From Anaeromicropila herbilytica (GTDB lineage Bacteria > Bacillota > Clostridia > Lachnospirales > Lachnospiraceae), in contig NZ_AP024169.1 in NCBI RefSeq assembly GCF_016591975.1, forward strand, positions 2,016,001-2,080,000: a stretch of DNA of 64,000 nt. Reading direction: 5' to 3'. Under the pieces are notes generated by a model, which saw only the letters and a list, made by a program, of their open reading frames with translations, searched no databases and had not been told where the DNA came from. A program made the translations under genes and the position numbers. Positions 8,684 through 17,128 of this stretch are shown here, piece after piece (within the stretch, counting starts at the first letter, position 1; every line of letters starts with the position of its first letter).

Positions 8684-9208
8684 ATGTTGATTACAAAAAT
8701 CATCGGAGTTATTTTAACAGTTTGTTCATCTGGTGCAATTGGAATCTACTTTAGCGATAGAATCAAAGATCGGATGAATGAATTAAAAGAGCTAAAGAAA
8801 ATAATTCTTAGTCTAAGAGGTGATATACGATATGCTATGACGCCTCTTCCAGAGGCACTTAAGGTAATTGCAAGTAGACATGAAGGTAAATTTGAGACAT
8901 TTTTAGAACATCTGTCGAAAGAACTTAATGAACTTGGAGGCATCACATTTCAAGAGATATGGAAGAAATGTGTGGAAGAGGATTTAAATGAAACAGCATT
9001 GACTAAGAAGGACAAGGTTTATCTTGGACAACTTGGTGAGAATCTTGGTTACCTGGATAAGGAAATGCAAATTAATACAATTGATTTATACATATCGCAA
9101 TTAGAAACTGAGATTGAGGAACTTACTGGGTCAATGAAAGAGAAGACACATCTTTATAATTGTCTAGGCATTATGCTTGGAATCTTTATTGCGATTATAA
9201 TTATATAG
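8684..9208 (+). CDS. spoIIIAB: Stage III sporulation protein AB
   Basis: A 174-residue membrane protein with an N-terminal hydrophobic segment (residues ~3-22) and a C-terminal one (NCLGIMLGIFIAIIII). The soluble middle is helical and resembles GspF-like parts of type II secretion platforms, as known for SpoIIIAB. The ELKELKKIILSLRGDIRYAMTPLPEAL segment is typical. It starts 14 bases after spoIIIAA behind an AGAGGTGG ribosome site. Confidence 0.94.
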   Translation: MLITKIIGVILTVCSSGAIGIYFSDRIKDRMNELKELKKIILSLRGDIRYAMTPLPEALKVIASRHEGKFETFLEHLSKELNELGGITFQEIWKKCVEEDLNETALTKKDKVYLGQLGENLGYLDKEMQINTIDLYISQLETEIEELTGSMKEKTHLYNCLGIMLGIFIAIIII

Positions 9209-9296
9209 ATTTAGCTTGACTTATATAAATGCATTTCTAAGGAGAGCAAAAGTTAATAATCAAGGAAGCATAATACAATAAAAGTGAGGGTAGGAC

Positions 9297-9491
9297 ATGA
9301 CAATAGATCTGATATTTAAAATAGCTGCAGTTGGTATCTTAGTATCCGTTTTGAATCAGATATTAAAGCATTCAGGTAGAGACGAACAAGCATTTATTAC
9401 CAGTCTTGCAGGATTAATTCTTGTGTTATTTTGGATAGTACCATATATCTATGAATTATTTGAAACAATTAAGAAATTATTTACCTTATAG
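9297..9491 (+). CDS. spoIIIAC: Stage III sporulation protein AC
   Basis: A small membrane protein of 64 residues with two hydrophobic helices and the family signature VLNQILKHSGRDEQAFITSL between them. It belongs to the membrane part of the SpoIIIA channel complex. The start is preceded by AGTGAGGGTAGGAC. It is separated from spoIIIAB by 88 bases without a terminator. Confidence 0.95.
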   Translation: MTIDLIFKIAAVGILVSVLNQILKHSGRDEQAFITSLAGLILVLFWIVPYIYELFETIKKLFTL

Positions 9492-9513
9492 AAAAAGGAA
9501 GATGAGGATTACT

Positions 9514-9897
9514 ATGGTAAAGATTGCGTTAATTGGAATCGTAGCAGTTCTAATAGCTACTTATTTTAAAGTATATAAAGCAGAATATAGTATTTACATA
9601 GGAATTGTTGCAAGCATTCTAATCATTTATTTCGGTATCAGTAAGCTTAATATTATTATGAATACCATTAGAGAAATCGAGGGATTTATATCAATTAATC
9701 ATACTTATCTCGAGATATTAATCAAGATTATTGGTATCACATATATTGCTGAGTTTTCCTCGAGCTTATGCAAAGATGCAGGACATGCAGCAATAGCAAA
9801 TCAGATAGAATTAGTTGGAAAGCTTACCATTCTTACGATCAGTATGCCAATATTACTAGCTCTACTAGATACAATAAATGAGTTTTTACATGCGTAA
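9514..9897 (+). CDS. spoIIIAD: Stage III sporulation protein AD
   Basis: A membrane protein of 127 residues with several hydrophobic helices, related to SpoIIIAC. I take ATG 9514 (MVKIALIGIVAVLIA) as the start because family members begin at the first membrane helix and a GATGAGG site precedes it. ATG 9502 (MRIT) is the alternative. An upstream in-frame ATG at 9451 would overlap spoIIIAC and add an unrelated basic leader. The ISINHTYLEILIKIIGITYIAEF and CKDAG segments are family hallmarks. Confidence 0.92.
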   Translation: MVKIALIGIVAVLIATYFKVYKAEYSIYIGIVASILIIYFGISKLNIIMNTIREIEGFISINHTYLEILIKIIGITYIAEFSSSLCKDAGHAAIANQIELVGKLTILTISMPILLALLDTINEFLHA

Positions 9898-9995
9898 AAC
9901 CACCTGAGTTGTAATAAAGGAAAGGTAACAGATGGAATCTCGTATAAAAATATAAGTGTTAACTTTTATGAATGATAATACATAGTTGGTGAGAA

Positions 9996-11273
9996 ATGAT
10001 AGAAGAAAAAAAATTAAATAAAAATGGAAGTATAGATAAGATAGTGAGAGCAAAAAAGAAGATACTTGTTAAAATCCTTTGGCTATTGATAAGTATAACA
10101 TTATTAGTTATTGGCTCTCAACATTATGTATACGCAAGTGAAATGACGAATATAGGCACAGATTCTGATACGAATTCTAATACTAATCAAGATTCGCTGT
10201 GGAATGATGATGATATAAGTACATATCAAGATGAATTTGACTATTCTGAGATTCAGAGAGTTATTAACCGGGTAGTGAAAAACAGCAATGGAATTGATTT
10301 TACTGAATATGTGAACAAGCTAATAAGTGGAAAGGAACCGTTATCTATCAAAGGAATTCTAAGTCAACTAAAAGAGAGCCTTTTAGGTGAAATCGAAGGA
10401 AATTTAAATATTATCTTTGAATTAATAGGACTTGCTATTGTGGCAGCCATCTTTTCCAATTTTTCTAATATGTTTAAGAATAATCAGGTTTCTGAAACAG
10501 GATTTTATGTAACATATCTCTTATTGTTTACTATATTAACAGCGTCATTTTATCAGACATCTGTTATCGCATCAGATACATTAGAAAGTGTCATGGATTT
10601 TATGAAAGCACTGGTGCCCACCTATTTTCTATCAATAACCTTCGCAGCAGGAGCAAATACATCACTTGTTTTTTATGAATCTACATTATTTTTAATTACC
10701 ATTGTTGATTTTATACTGATTAAAGTTATGCTTCCTCTGGTTAATATCTATATGCTACTTATCTTGGCAAATAACTTATCTAAGGAAGACATGCTATCAA
10801 AATTTGCTGAATTAATTGACACTTTAATATCTAGCGCGCTTAAGGGACTATTGGCTTTCGTTGTTGGAATTAATACAATTCAAGGGTTTATTGTTCCTGT
10901 AGCAGACAGTGTGAAGAATTCCGTATTATTAAAGGCAACAAGTGCCATTCCAGGTGTAGGTAATTCCTTTGAGGCAGTTACTAAAACAGTACTAGGAGCA
11001 GGCGTATTGGTGAAAAATGCCATAGGAGTAGCGGGCTTAATTGTTATTATTATAATATGTGCAGTTCCGGTAATTAAGCTGCTATTGATTGCTTTAATTT
11101 ATAAGTTTGGAGCAGCTGTAGTACAACCTATATCCGATAAAAGAATCATAAATTGTATCAATGGAGCAGCAAGAGCATTTAAATTGTTATTTAGTACAGT
11201 AACAGTGGGAGCAATTTTATTTCTATTAACAATTACTATTATCATAGCTTCCACCAATTTTAGACTAAGATAA
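9996..11273 (+). CDS. spoIIIAE: Stage III sporulation protein AE
   Basis: The largest polytopic member of the SpoIIIA complex, here 425 residues. A hydrophobic segment near 25-42 looks like a signal peptide, followed by an acidic low-complexity spacer (DTNSNTNQDSLWNDDD) and then about seven membrane helices. The LVPTYFLSITFAAGANTS and IPGVGNSFEAV stretches are conserved in the family. It follows spoIIIAD by 98 bases. The N-terminal ~30 residues before the hydrophobic segment are longer than in Bacillus. Confidence 0.94.
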   Translation: MIEEKKLNKNGSIDKIVRAKKKILVKILWLLISITLLVIGSQHYVYASEMTNIGTDSDTNSNTNQDSLWNDDDISTYQDEFDYSEIQRVINRVVKNSNGIDFTEYVNKLISGKEPLSIKGILSQLKESLLGEIEGNLNIIFELIGLAIVAAIFSNFSNMFKNNQVSETGFYVTYLLLFTILTASFYQTSVIASDTLESVMDFMKALVPTYFLSITFAAGANTSLVFYESTLFLITIVDFILIKVMLPLVNIYMLLILANNLSKEDMLSKFAELIDTLISSALKGLLAFVVGINTIQGFIVPVADSVKNSVLLKATSAIPGVGNSFEAVTKTVLGAGVLVKNAIGVAGLIVIIIICAVPVIKLLLIALIYKFGAAVVQPISDKRIINCINGAARAFKLLFSTVTVGAILFLLTITIIIASTNFRLR

Positions 11274-11350
11274 AGGATTGGATTTAATGAATTGGAGGAG
11301 CTATCCAATTTTTGAATAGGTCATCAAATATTGAAAGGTTGGGTACAAAT

Positions 11351-11989
11351 ATGGAGATTCTCTATTCTTGGATAAGAAACATCATCGTATACATCATTCT
11401 ACTTAATATTGTTATGAATCTGTTGGGTAAGAGTAGTTATAAAAAGTATATAGGTGTTTTTACTGGCATGATACTAGTTTTGATAGTAGTAGCTCCAATC
11501 ATAAAAGTCATTAAGGCTTCGAATACACTAGACTACTATTTTGAATCAAATAATTTAGCTTTGAATGCAAATGATGTGAGCAATGAAATGATACAGATGG
11601 AAGGTAAACAAAAAGAAACAATATATAAGCAGTATAAAGCAAAAATTGCGAATCAAATTAGTCAAATTGTTGAAAAACAAGGTTTGCATACAAAAAGTAT
11701 TGATGTAGAGATATATGAAGATAAGAAAAGCGATGACTTTGGTAAAATTAAATCCATTCAGGTGGTTGCTAGTCATACTAATAAGAGCAAAGGAAAAAGT
11801 TCTAATTCTAATATTAAAAAGATTACCATTGATAAAATTGTTATAAAAGAAGAAAAATCAGAAAGTAATAATAGTAGCGAAAATGGAGCTAATGAGGTTT
11901 CGTCTGTAGAAGAGACAATGCTAAAAAACAGCTTGGCTGACTTCTATAATATCTCTTTGGATAATATAAATATTAGTATACAGGAGTAA
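11351..11989 (+). CDS. spoIIIAF: Stage III sporulation protein AF
   Basis: A 212-residue protein with two N-terminal membrane helices (residues ~5-50) and a soluble C-terminal domain of the ring-forming type. ATG 11351 is preferred because SpoIIIAF proteins start just before the first helix (MEILYSWIRNIIVY). A TTG at 11312 in the same frame, 11 bases after a GGAGGAG, would add 13 residues and cannot be excluded. The C-terminal region has a serine/asparagine-rich linker near residues 170-185. In the complex it is thought to anchor other SpoIIIA rings. Confidence 0.91.
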   Translation: MEILYSWIRNIIVYIILLNIVMNLLGKSSYKKYIGVFTGMILVLIVVAPIIKVIKASNTLDYYFESNNLALNANDVSNEMIQMEGKQKETIYKQYKAKIANQISQIVEKQGLHTKSIDVEIYEDKKSDDFGKIKSIQVVASHTNKSKGKSSNSNIKKITIDKIVIKEEKSESNNSSENGANEVSSVEETMLKNSLADFYNISLDNINISIQE

Positions 11990-11993
11990 TGCT

Positions 11994-12644
11994 ATGGAAA
12001 ACAAAATGAATCAAATAGTGGAAGATGATGGGGATAAAAAAGAGAAAGGCAAGAAGAAAACGAAGTTAACAATTAAGGAGATCGGTCTTGAAAGATTAGT
12101 AATCCTATTATTATGCGGTATATTCTTAATTGTTCTTACTATCCCAGATATCTTTCCAAAACAGAGCAAAAAATCAAGTACAAGTGTTGATTACAAAAGC
12201 AGCACGCAAAAGTTAAGTGCTACATCAGTAAAAAGCAATGATTACATTGACTTGTATACAAGCAGATTAGAAAATGAATTAACAACAATGCTAAAAAAAG
12301 TCAATGGAATCGGCCAAGTGGAAGTAATGATCACTGCAAAATCTTCCAAAGAATTAGTAGCATTAAAAAATGAACCTTATTCTCAAGAAAGTGTAAATGA
12401 AACGGATGGAGATGGTGGAAGTAGAATTAGTAGTAACACAAGTAAAGAAAATGAAACAGTGCTAGTCAACCAAGATGGAGATTCAGTTCCTTTTATTGTG
12501 AAAGAATTAGAACCACAACTTGAGGGAGTACTAGTAATTGCAGAAGGGGGCGATAATCCGAACGTAATAAGTGAAATAATTGAAGCAGTTGAGGTATTAT
12601 TTGACGTGCCTACACATAAAATTAAAGTAATGAAAATGAATTAG
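11994..12644 (+). CDS. spoIIIAG: Stage III sporulation protein AG
   Basis: Single-pass membrane protein of 216 residues: a charged cytosolic start, one helix (LVILLLCGIFLIVLTIPDIF, near 32-51), then an extracytoplasmic domain with the ring-building motif (VNGIGQVEVMITAKSS near 103-118). The loop rich in D, G, S and N near residues 132-160 is the strand-insertion region seen in SpoIIIAG. It forms the large ring of the channel. It starts 4 bases after the spoIIIAF stop. Confidence 0.94.
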   Translation: MENKMNQIVEDDGDKKEKGKKKTKLTIKEIGLERLVILLLCGIFLIVLTIPDIFPKQSKKSSTSVDYKSSTQKLSATSVKSNDYIDLYTSRLENELTTMLKKVNGIGQVEVMITAKSSKELVALKNEPYSQESVNETDGDGGSRISSNTSKENETVLVNQDGDSVPFIVKELEPQLEGVLVIAEGGDNPNVISEIIEAVEVLFDVPTHKIKVMKMN

Positions 12645-12654
12645 GAGGTTAGTA

Positions 12655-13470
12655 ATGAAAAATATATTTAGAAAGAACCAAGTAATTATTACCGCTTTAG
12701 TATTAATGATTGTTATTGCAGGTTATCTAAATTTTACGAATGACAAAGTGGCTAACCAGAAAGAGAATCAAAACTCATATGTTCAAGCAGACAGTAAAAA
12801 TGTAGCTTCAGATGGTACTAATGTAGACGTGGACTCCTTATTATCTTCTGCAGATCTAGCTAGCGATGATTTCATGGTAGAGAATGCTGGTGATACAGAT
12901 GATTTAACCGCAGATACGAAAGACAAATCTAGTAAAGATGTAGCTTCTTCTGATTCCAAATTGACAACTGATATATCGGATGAAGACGAATTAGCTGCAA
13001 GTGATGATAGCATTCCAGTTTCCGATAGTGGTGAATTAGTAACAAGTAAGAAAGATGATAAAACTAATTCAAAAGATTCTACAGGAGACGCAGTGCTTGT
13101 TAATAATACAATAAGTAGCGGTTATTTTTCAAAAAACAAATTAAAACGAGAACAGAATAGAGCACAAGAGAGAGCTGATTTATTAGATATCATAAATGAT
13201 AAAAATGTATCAGATGAACAAAAAGAAGTAGCTATCGATAGTATTGTTAAGATGAATGAAATTAAAGAAAAAGAAAATGTAACAGAATCTCTAATTGAGG
13301 CTAATGGATTCGAAAATGTTTTAGTATTAATTCTTGACAATAGTGTTAATGTTGTAATTGAAACTACTGGCTTGTCAGATCAGCAATTAGCACAAATAGA
13401 AAGTATTGTTAAGGATAAAACCGGAGTATCAATTGAAAATATAAACATTAAACCAGTGAAAACAAAATAG
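12655..13470 (+). CDS. spoIIIAH: Stage III sporulation protein AH
   Basis: Single-pass membrane protein (helix near residues 9-26) of 271 residues whose C-terminal ~100 residues are the YscJ/FliF-like ring domain that in Bacillus binds SpoIIQ across the septum. Between them lies a long acidic serine/aspartate-rich linker (about residues 35-145), longer than in Bacillus SpoIIIAH. The core ends in GVSIENINIKPVK. Last gene of the operon; the start follows AGGAGGTTAGTA, 10 bases after spoIIIAG. Confidence 0.93.
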   Translation: MKNIFRKNQVIITALVLMIVIAGYLNFTNDKVANQKENQNSYVQADSKNVASDGTNVDVDSLLSSADLASDDFMVENAGDTDDLTADTKDKSSKDVASSDSKLTTDISDEDELAASDDSIPVSDSGELVTSKKDDKTNSKDSTGDAVLVNNTISSGYFSKNKLKREQNRAQERADLLDIINDKNVSDEQKEVAIDSIVKMNEIKEKENVTESLIEANGFENVLVLILDNSVNVVIETTGLSDQQLAQIESIVKDKTGVSIENINIKPVKTK

Positions 13471-13502
13471 AAAATAAATTAAAAAGCAATTGAATAAAGT
13501 AA

Positions 13503-13530
13503 TTGCAAAAGTTTCTAAGTTTGTTATAAT
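13503..13530 (+). promoter_or_regulatory. SigmaA-type promoter for the Asp23 gene
   Basis: TTGCAA (13503-13508) and TATAAT (13525-13530) are 16 bases apart, about 65 bases before the TTG start at 13598. Confidence 0.7.
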
Positions 13531-13597
13531 AATCATAAGATATATTAATACAATAGCTAATTTATGAACTGTTGTGTGAACTTAGGAGGTAAATACA

Positions 13598-13987
13598 TTG
13601 AATAAAGAACAAGAGAATCGCAGTAGTTATAAAATACATGAAAAAAGTAAAGTTGGTGAAGTTCAAATTGCTGATGAAGTCGTTGCAATCATTGCAGGCA
13701 TAGCTGCAACAGAAGTAGAAGGTGTAGCTTCTATGTCAGGCAATATTACCAATGAGTTGGTAGGAAAACTTGGAATGAAAAACCTTTCAAAGGGCGTTAA
13801 AGTTGATGTATCAAGCGAAGCAGTTATCGTTGATCTAGCATTAGTTCTTGAATATGGTTATAGTATTCCAAAGACTTCAAAAAGCGTGCAAGATAAGGTT
13901 AAAACTGCAATAGAGAACATGACTGGACTTAATGTGTCAGAAGTGAATGTTCGAATTGCTGGAGTTAATATTGAAAATAGCAAATAA
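13598..13987 (+). CDS. Asp23/Gls24 family envelope stress protein
   Basis: A 129-residue protein with the Asp23 pattern: GEVQIADEVVAIIAGIAATEVEGVASMSG near the start, VKVDVSSEAVIVDLALVLEYGYSIP in the middle and LNVSEVNVRIAGVNIE at the end. Proteins of this family are cytosolic or membrane-peripheral and linked to cell envelope homeostasis. In clostridia a copy sits next to nusB, as here (the YqhY position). The start is TTG, 7 bases after AGGAGG; no ATG is available near. It has its own promoter and terminator, so it is monocistronic. Confidence 0.9.
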   Translation: MNKEQENRSSYKIHEKSKVGEVQIADEVVAIIAGIAATEVEGVASMSGNITNELVGKLGMKNLSKGVKVDVSSEAVIVDLALVLEYGYSIPKTSKSVQDKVKTAIENMTGLNVSEVNVRIAGVNIENSK

Positions 13988-14296
13988 GACTTCCTAATAT
14001 CAACTAAATAGTGTATAATATAGAACAACCCTTGAATATTTATTATTTAAGGGTTGTTTATTCGGGTTGAAATGTGTATTATATTAAAGGTTTAATATTC
14101 AAGGTATAGAATAAAATGCTAAATCAAGTTGATGCTATAAAAAATGTATAAAATATAGCTATTCATGATATTTATAGGTAATAATTAAGATATTATACGT
14201 TGAATTAAAAAAATATAAAATGTGATGGAAGTGCTAAAAGCTATTTCCAACTTAAAATGTACGTCTACGATAAAATCGTGGACAGGAGGTTTAAAT
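13988..14296. other. Intergenic region between Asp23 gene and nusB
   Basis: Holds the Asp23 terminator at its start and about 230 AT-rich bases that should carry the nusB operon promoter. Several TATAAA-like boxes are present but none has a well-spaced -35, so no promoter is assigned. AGGAGG at 14284-14289 is the nusB ribosome site. Confidence 0.6.
14024..14064 (+). terminator. Intrinsic terminator after the Asp23 gene
   Basis: Perfect 10-base stem AACAACCCTT / AAGGGTTGTT with a 15-base AT loop, followed by TTTATTC. Confidence 0.85.
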
Positions 14297-14692
14297 ATGA
14301 ATAGAAGAGAAATAAGAGAGCATTTATTTCTTATGTTGTTTCGCAAAGATTTTCATGAAGATAGAGAGCTAAATGAGCAAATTAGTCTTTATTTCGACAG
14401 CTTAGAAATGCCAAAAGAAGAAGATTTAAATTACTTAAAGAACAAATTTGATAAAATAATTAGTCACATTACTAATATTGATGAGTGTATTGAAGCAGCT
14501 TCAAGTGGCTGGAAATTAACTCGTATGGGTAAAGTGGATTTAACTATTCTTAGATTAGCTACTTATGAAATGAAGTATGATGAAGATATTCCAACAGGAG
14601 TTGCAATTAATGAAGCAGTAGAGATTGCAAAGAAATTCGGTGGAGATAGTTCTTCAAGCTTTGTAAATGGAATCTTAGCAAAAATCGTGTAA
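14297..14692 (+). CDS. nusB: Transcription antitermination protein NusB
   Basis: An all-helical RNA-binding protein of 131 residues that joins NusE/S10 on boxA RNA in rRNA antitermination. ATG 14297 is chosen: it lies 7 bases after a perfect AGGAGG and gives the normal NusB beginning (MNRREIREHLFLMLF). An upstream in-frame GTG at 14222 would add 25 unrelated residues. The signatures are LDLTILRLATYEM-like (VDLTILRLATYEMKY) and IPTGVAINEAVEIAKKFGGDSSSSFVNGIL. First gene of a run of eight collinear genes. Confidence 0.95.
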   Translation: MNRREIREHLFLMLFRKDFHEDRELNEQISLYFDSLEMPKEEDLNYLKNKFDKIISHITNIDECIEAASSGWKLTRMGKVDLTILRLATYEMKYDEDIPTGVAINEAVEIAKKFGGDSSSSFVNGILAKIV

Positions 14693-14719
14693 CAATGGAA
14701 GAGGAGGTAATACAGCGAG

Positions 14720-15928
14720 ATGGATCATGTTTATTCCGTTACTCAAATAAATTCTTACATTAAGAATATGTTTATGAGAGATTATGCCCTAAATAATATC
14801 TATATCAAAGGTGAAGTCTCTAACTGTAAATACCATACCTCAGGCCATATTTATTTTACTTTAAAAGATGACAAGGGACAGATGGCTTGCGTAATGTTCG
14901 CAGGTCAAAGAAGTGGTCTTAGTTTTCGAATGAGTGAAGGCCAAAGTGTAATAGTACTTGGTAGTGTTAATGTCTATGAACGAGATGGAAAATATCAATT
15001 ATATGCTAGAGAGATATTACTTGATGGAGCAGGAATTCTATATCAGAAATTCGAGAAGTTGAAAAGTGAATTAGAAGAGGAAGGTTTATTTGACGCAATC
15101 TACAAAAGACCAATTCCTAAGTATCCTACAAAAGTTGGTATCGTAACTGCAAAAACAGGTGCTGCCATTCAAGATATCATGAATATCTCATATCGAAGAA
15201 ATCCTTATGTCCAACTCATTCTCTATCCTGCATTAGTGCAAGGAGAAGGTGCTGTATCTAGCATTGTGAAAGGTATCAATATCTTGGACGAGCAAAATCT
15301 TGACATTATTATCGTTGGTCGAGGTGGTGGTTCCATTGAGGATTTATGGGCATTTAATGAAGAAGAGGTTGCAAGAGCAATATTTAATGCATCAACTCCA
15401 ATAATCTCAGCTGTAGGTCATGAAACTGATACAACAATTGCGGACTTTGTCTCTGATCTTAGGGCTCCAACCCCTTCTGCAGCAGCAGAACTTGCAATAC
15501 CGCTTTTTTCTGATATCGACAATCTTATTTGGAACTATAACAGTGTATTGAATGATCGTATGAATAGAAAAGTATCTTTATTCAAGCATCAATTAGATAA
15601 ATTATCTATTCAATTAGAATATGCCAATCCTACATATCAGGTCAGACAGAAGAGGCAATTATTATCCGATATGGAAGATAAGCTTAGGAATGTCATGCAA
15701 TCAAAACTCAGAGATAAAAGGCATCAACTTGCTATCTATATAGAAAAAATGAATGGATTATCTCCACTACAGAAATTAAACAAAGGGTACGCATTGGTTG
15801 TCGATAAGGAGAATCATATCGTCAATAGTATTGATAAAGTTGAGATTAAGGAAACTCTGACGATTTCGTTAACGGATGGAGATGTAATCGCAAAAGTTAC
15901 GGATAAGAAAGTAAGGAAGCGAGCATAA
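14720..15928 (+). CDS. xseA: Exodeoxyribonuclease VII large subunit
   Basis: A 402-residue nuclease subunit that degrades single-stranded DNA into oligonucleotides. N-terminal OB fold (residues ~5-100, NIYIKGEVSNCKYHTSGHIYFTLKDD-like), then the catalytic core with VGIVTAKTGAAIQDI, VGRGGGSIEDLWAFN, AVGHETDTTIADFVSDLRAPTPSAAAE, and a C-terminal coiled coil. It is followed after 22 bases by xseB. The start ATG follows GAGGAGGTAATA. Confidence 0.96.
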   Translation: MDHVYSVTQINSYIKNMFMRDYALNNIYIKGEVSNCKYHTSGHIYFTLKDDKGQMACVMFAGQRSGLSFRMSEGQSVIVLGSVNVYERDGKYQLYAREILLDGAGILYQKFEKLKSELEEEGLFDAIYKRPIPKYPTKVGIVTAKTGAAIQDIMNISYRRNPYVQLILYPALVQGEGAVSSIVKGINILDEQNLDIIIVGRGGGSIEDLWAFNEEEVARAIFNASTPIISAVGHETDTTIADFVSDLRAPTPSAAAELAIPLFSDIDNLIWNYNSVLNDRMNRKVSLFKHQLDKLSIQLEYANPTYQVRQKRQLLSDMEDKLRNVMQSKLRDKRHQLAIYIEKMNGLSPLQKLNKGYALVVDKENHIVNSIDKVEIKETLTISLTDGDVIAKVTDKKVRKRA

Positions 15929-15950
15929 CTAGAAAGGAATGATATATGGT

Positions 15951-16160
15951 ATGGCGAATAAAGCAAAGTCTTTAGAAACATCAATAGAAGAATTAAATGA
16001 TATTTTAATAAAGTTAGAAAGTGAAGACATTACATTAGATCAATCCTTTCAGTTATACAATGATGGAATGAAATTATTAAAACATTGTAATGATTCCATT
16101 GATAAAATAGAGAAAAAAATAATAATCTTAAATGAGAATGGTGATAGTAATGAACTATAA
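15951..16160 (+). CDS. xseB: Exodeoxyribonuclease VII small subunit
   Basis: A 69-residue helical protein with the XseB pattern: SLETSIEELNDILIKLESED, then LDQSFQLYNDGMKLLKHCNDSIDKIEKKI. ATG 15951 (MANKAKS) is preferred over ATG 15939, which would sit directly on the AAAGGA ribosome site. The 3' end overlaps ispA by 11 bases. Confidence 0.93.
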   Translation: MANKAKSLETSIEELNDILIKLESEDITLDQSFQLYNDGMKLLKHCNDSIDKIEKKIIILNENGDSNEL

Positions 16161-17049
16161 CGAGGAGCAGAATTTAAGAATTGCTTATATCGAAGAAATT
16201 ATTAGAAATTATCTCCCGGAAGAAAAAGGATATCAGAAAACAGTATTAGAAGCGATGAATTATAGTGTTCTTGCTGGCGGAAAAAGAATTAGACCAATGT
16301 TAATACTTGAGACATATCGTCTATTTGCAAAAGATAATGATAAAGTTCTAGAACCATTTATTGCTGCAATAGAAATGATTCACACATATTCCTTAGTGCA
16401 TGATGATTTGCCTGCGATTGATAATGATGATTATCGAAGAGGTCGTAAGACAACACATGTTGTATATGGTGAAGCAATGGCAATTCTAGCTGGAGATGCG
16501 CTATTAAACTATGCCTATGAAGTAGCAACAAGGGCATTTGATTTGACTGAGGATACGAATCGTTTATTACAAGTAGCGAAAGCGCTAAAAGTTCTTGCTA
16601 GAAAACCTGGAATATATGGGATGATTGGCGGACAAGTTGTTGATGTTGAATTAACCAATAGTGAGATTCCGAAGGAAAAATTGAATTTTATATATGAATT
16701 AAAAACAAGTGCTTTAATCGAAGCTTCCATGATGATTGGGGCAATTTTGGCGGGTGCTAATGATAAAGAACTCTTAGTAGTCGAAGAAGCGGCAAGAAAT
16801 ATAGGACTTGCATTTCAGATTCAAGATGATATTTTAGATGTTACTAGTTCAGTTGAAGTGCTTGGTAAACCAATCAATAGTGATGAAAAGAATAATAAGA
16901 CAACATATGTTACGATAGAAGGAATTAACAAGGCCCAAAAAGATGTAGAGAAAATGTCCAAAATAGCAATTGATAACTTAACATCCTTAAATAAAGAAAA
17001 TCAATTTCTATTTGAATTGATTCATAAATTAATAAACAGAGAAAAATAG
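16150..17049 (+). CDS. ispA: Farnesyl/geranyl diphosphate synthase
   Basis: All-trans short-chain prenyltransferase of 299 residues joining isopentenyl diphosphate to allylic diphosphates. Visible: GGKRIRP at 43-49, the first aspartate-rich motif DDLPAIDND at 85-93, GDALLNYA, and the second aspartate-rich motif QIQDDILD. I choose ATG 16150 (MNYNEEQ), overlapping the end of xseB; an in-frame ATG at 16132 would add six residues. No strong ribosome site precedes either, so translation is probably coupled to xseB. Its partner for precursor supply, dxs, is next. Confidence 0.94.
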   Translation: MNYNEEQNLRIAYIEEIIRNYLPEEKGYQKTVLEAMNYSVLAGGKRIRPMLILETYRLFAKDNDKVLEPFIAAIEMIHTYSLVHDDLPAIDNDDYRRGRKTTHVVYGEAMAILAGDALLNYAYEVATRAFDLTEDTNRLLQVAKALKVLARKPGIYGMIGGQVVDVELTNSEIPKEKLNFIYELKTSALIEASMMIGAILAGANDKELLVVEEAARNIGLAFQIQDDILDVTSSVEVLGKPINSDEKNNKTTYVTIEGINKAQKDVEKMSKIAIDNLTSLNKENQFLFELIHKLINREK

Positions 17050-17128
17050 TGTCGTAAAATTCTAAATAGATATATAAATAGGCTCTTATTTTGGGAAAGA
17101 GTAAAGATGATAAAGAAGGTGAACATAG

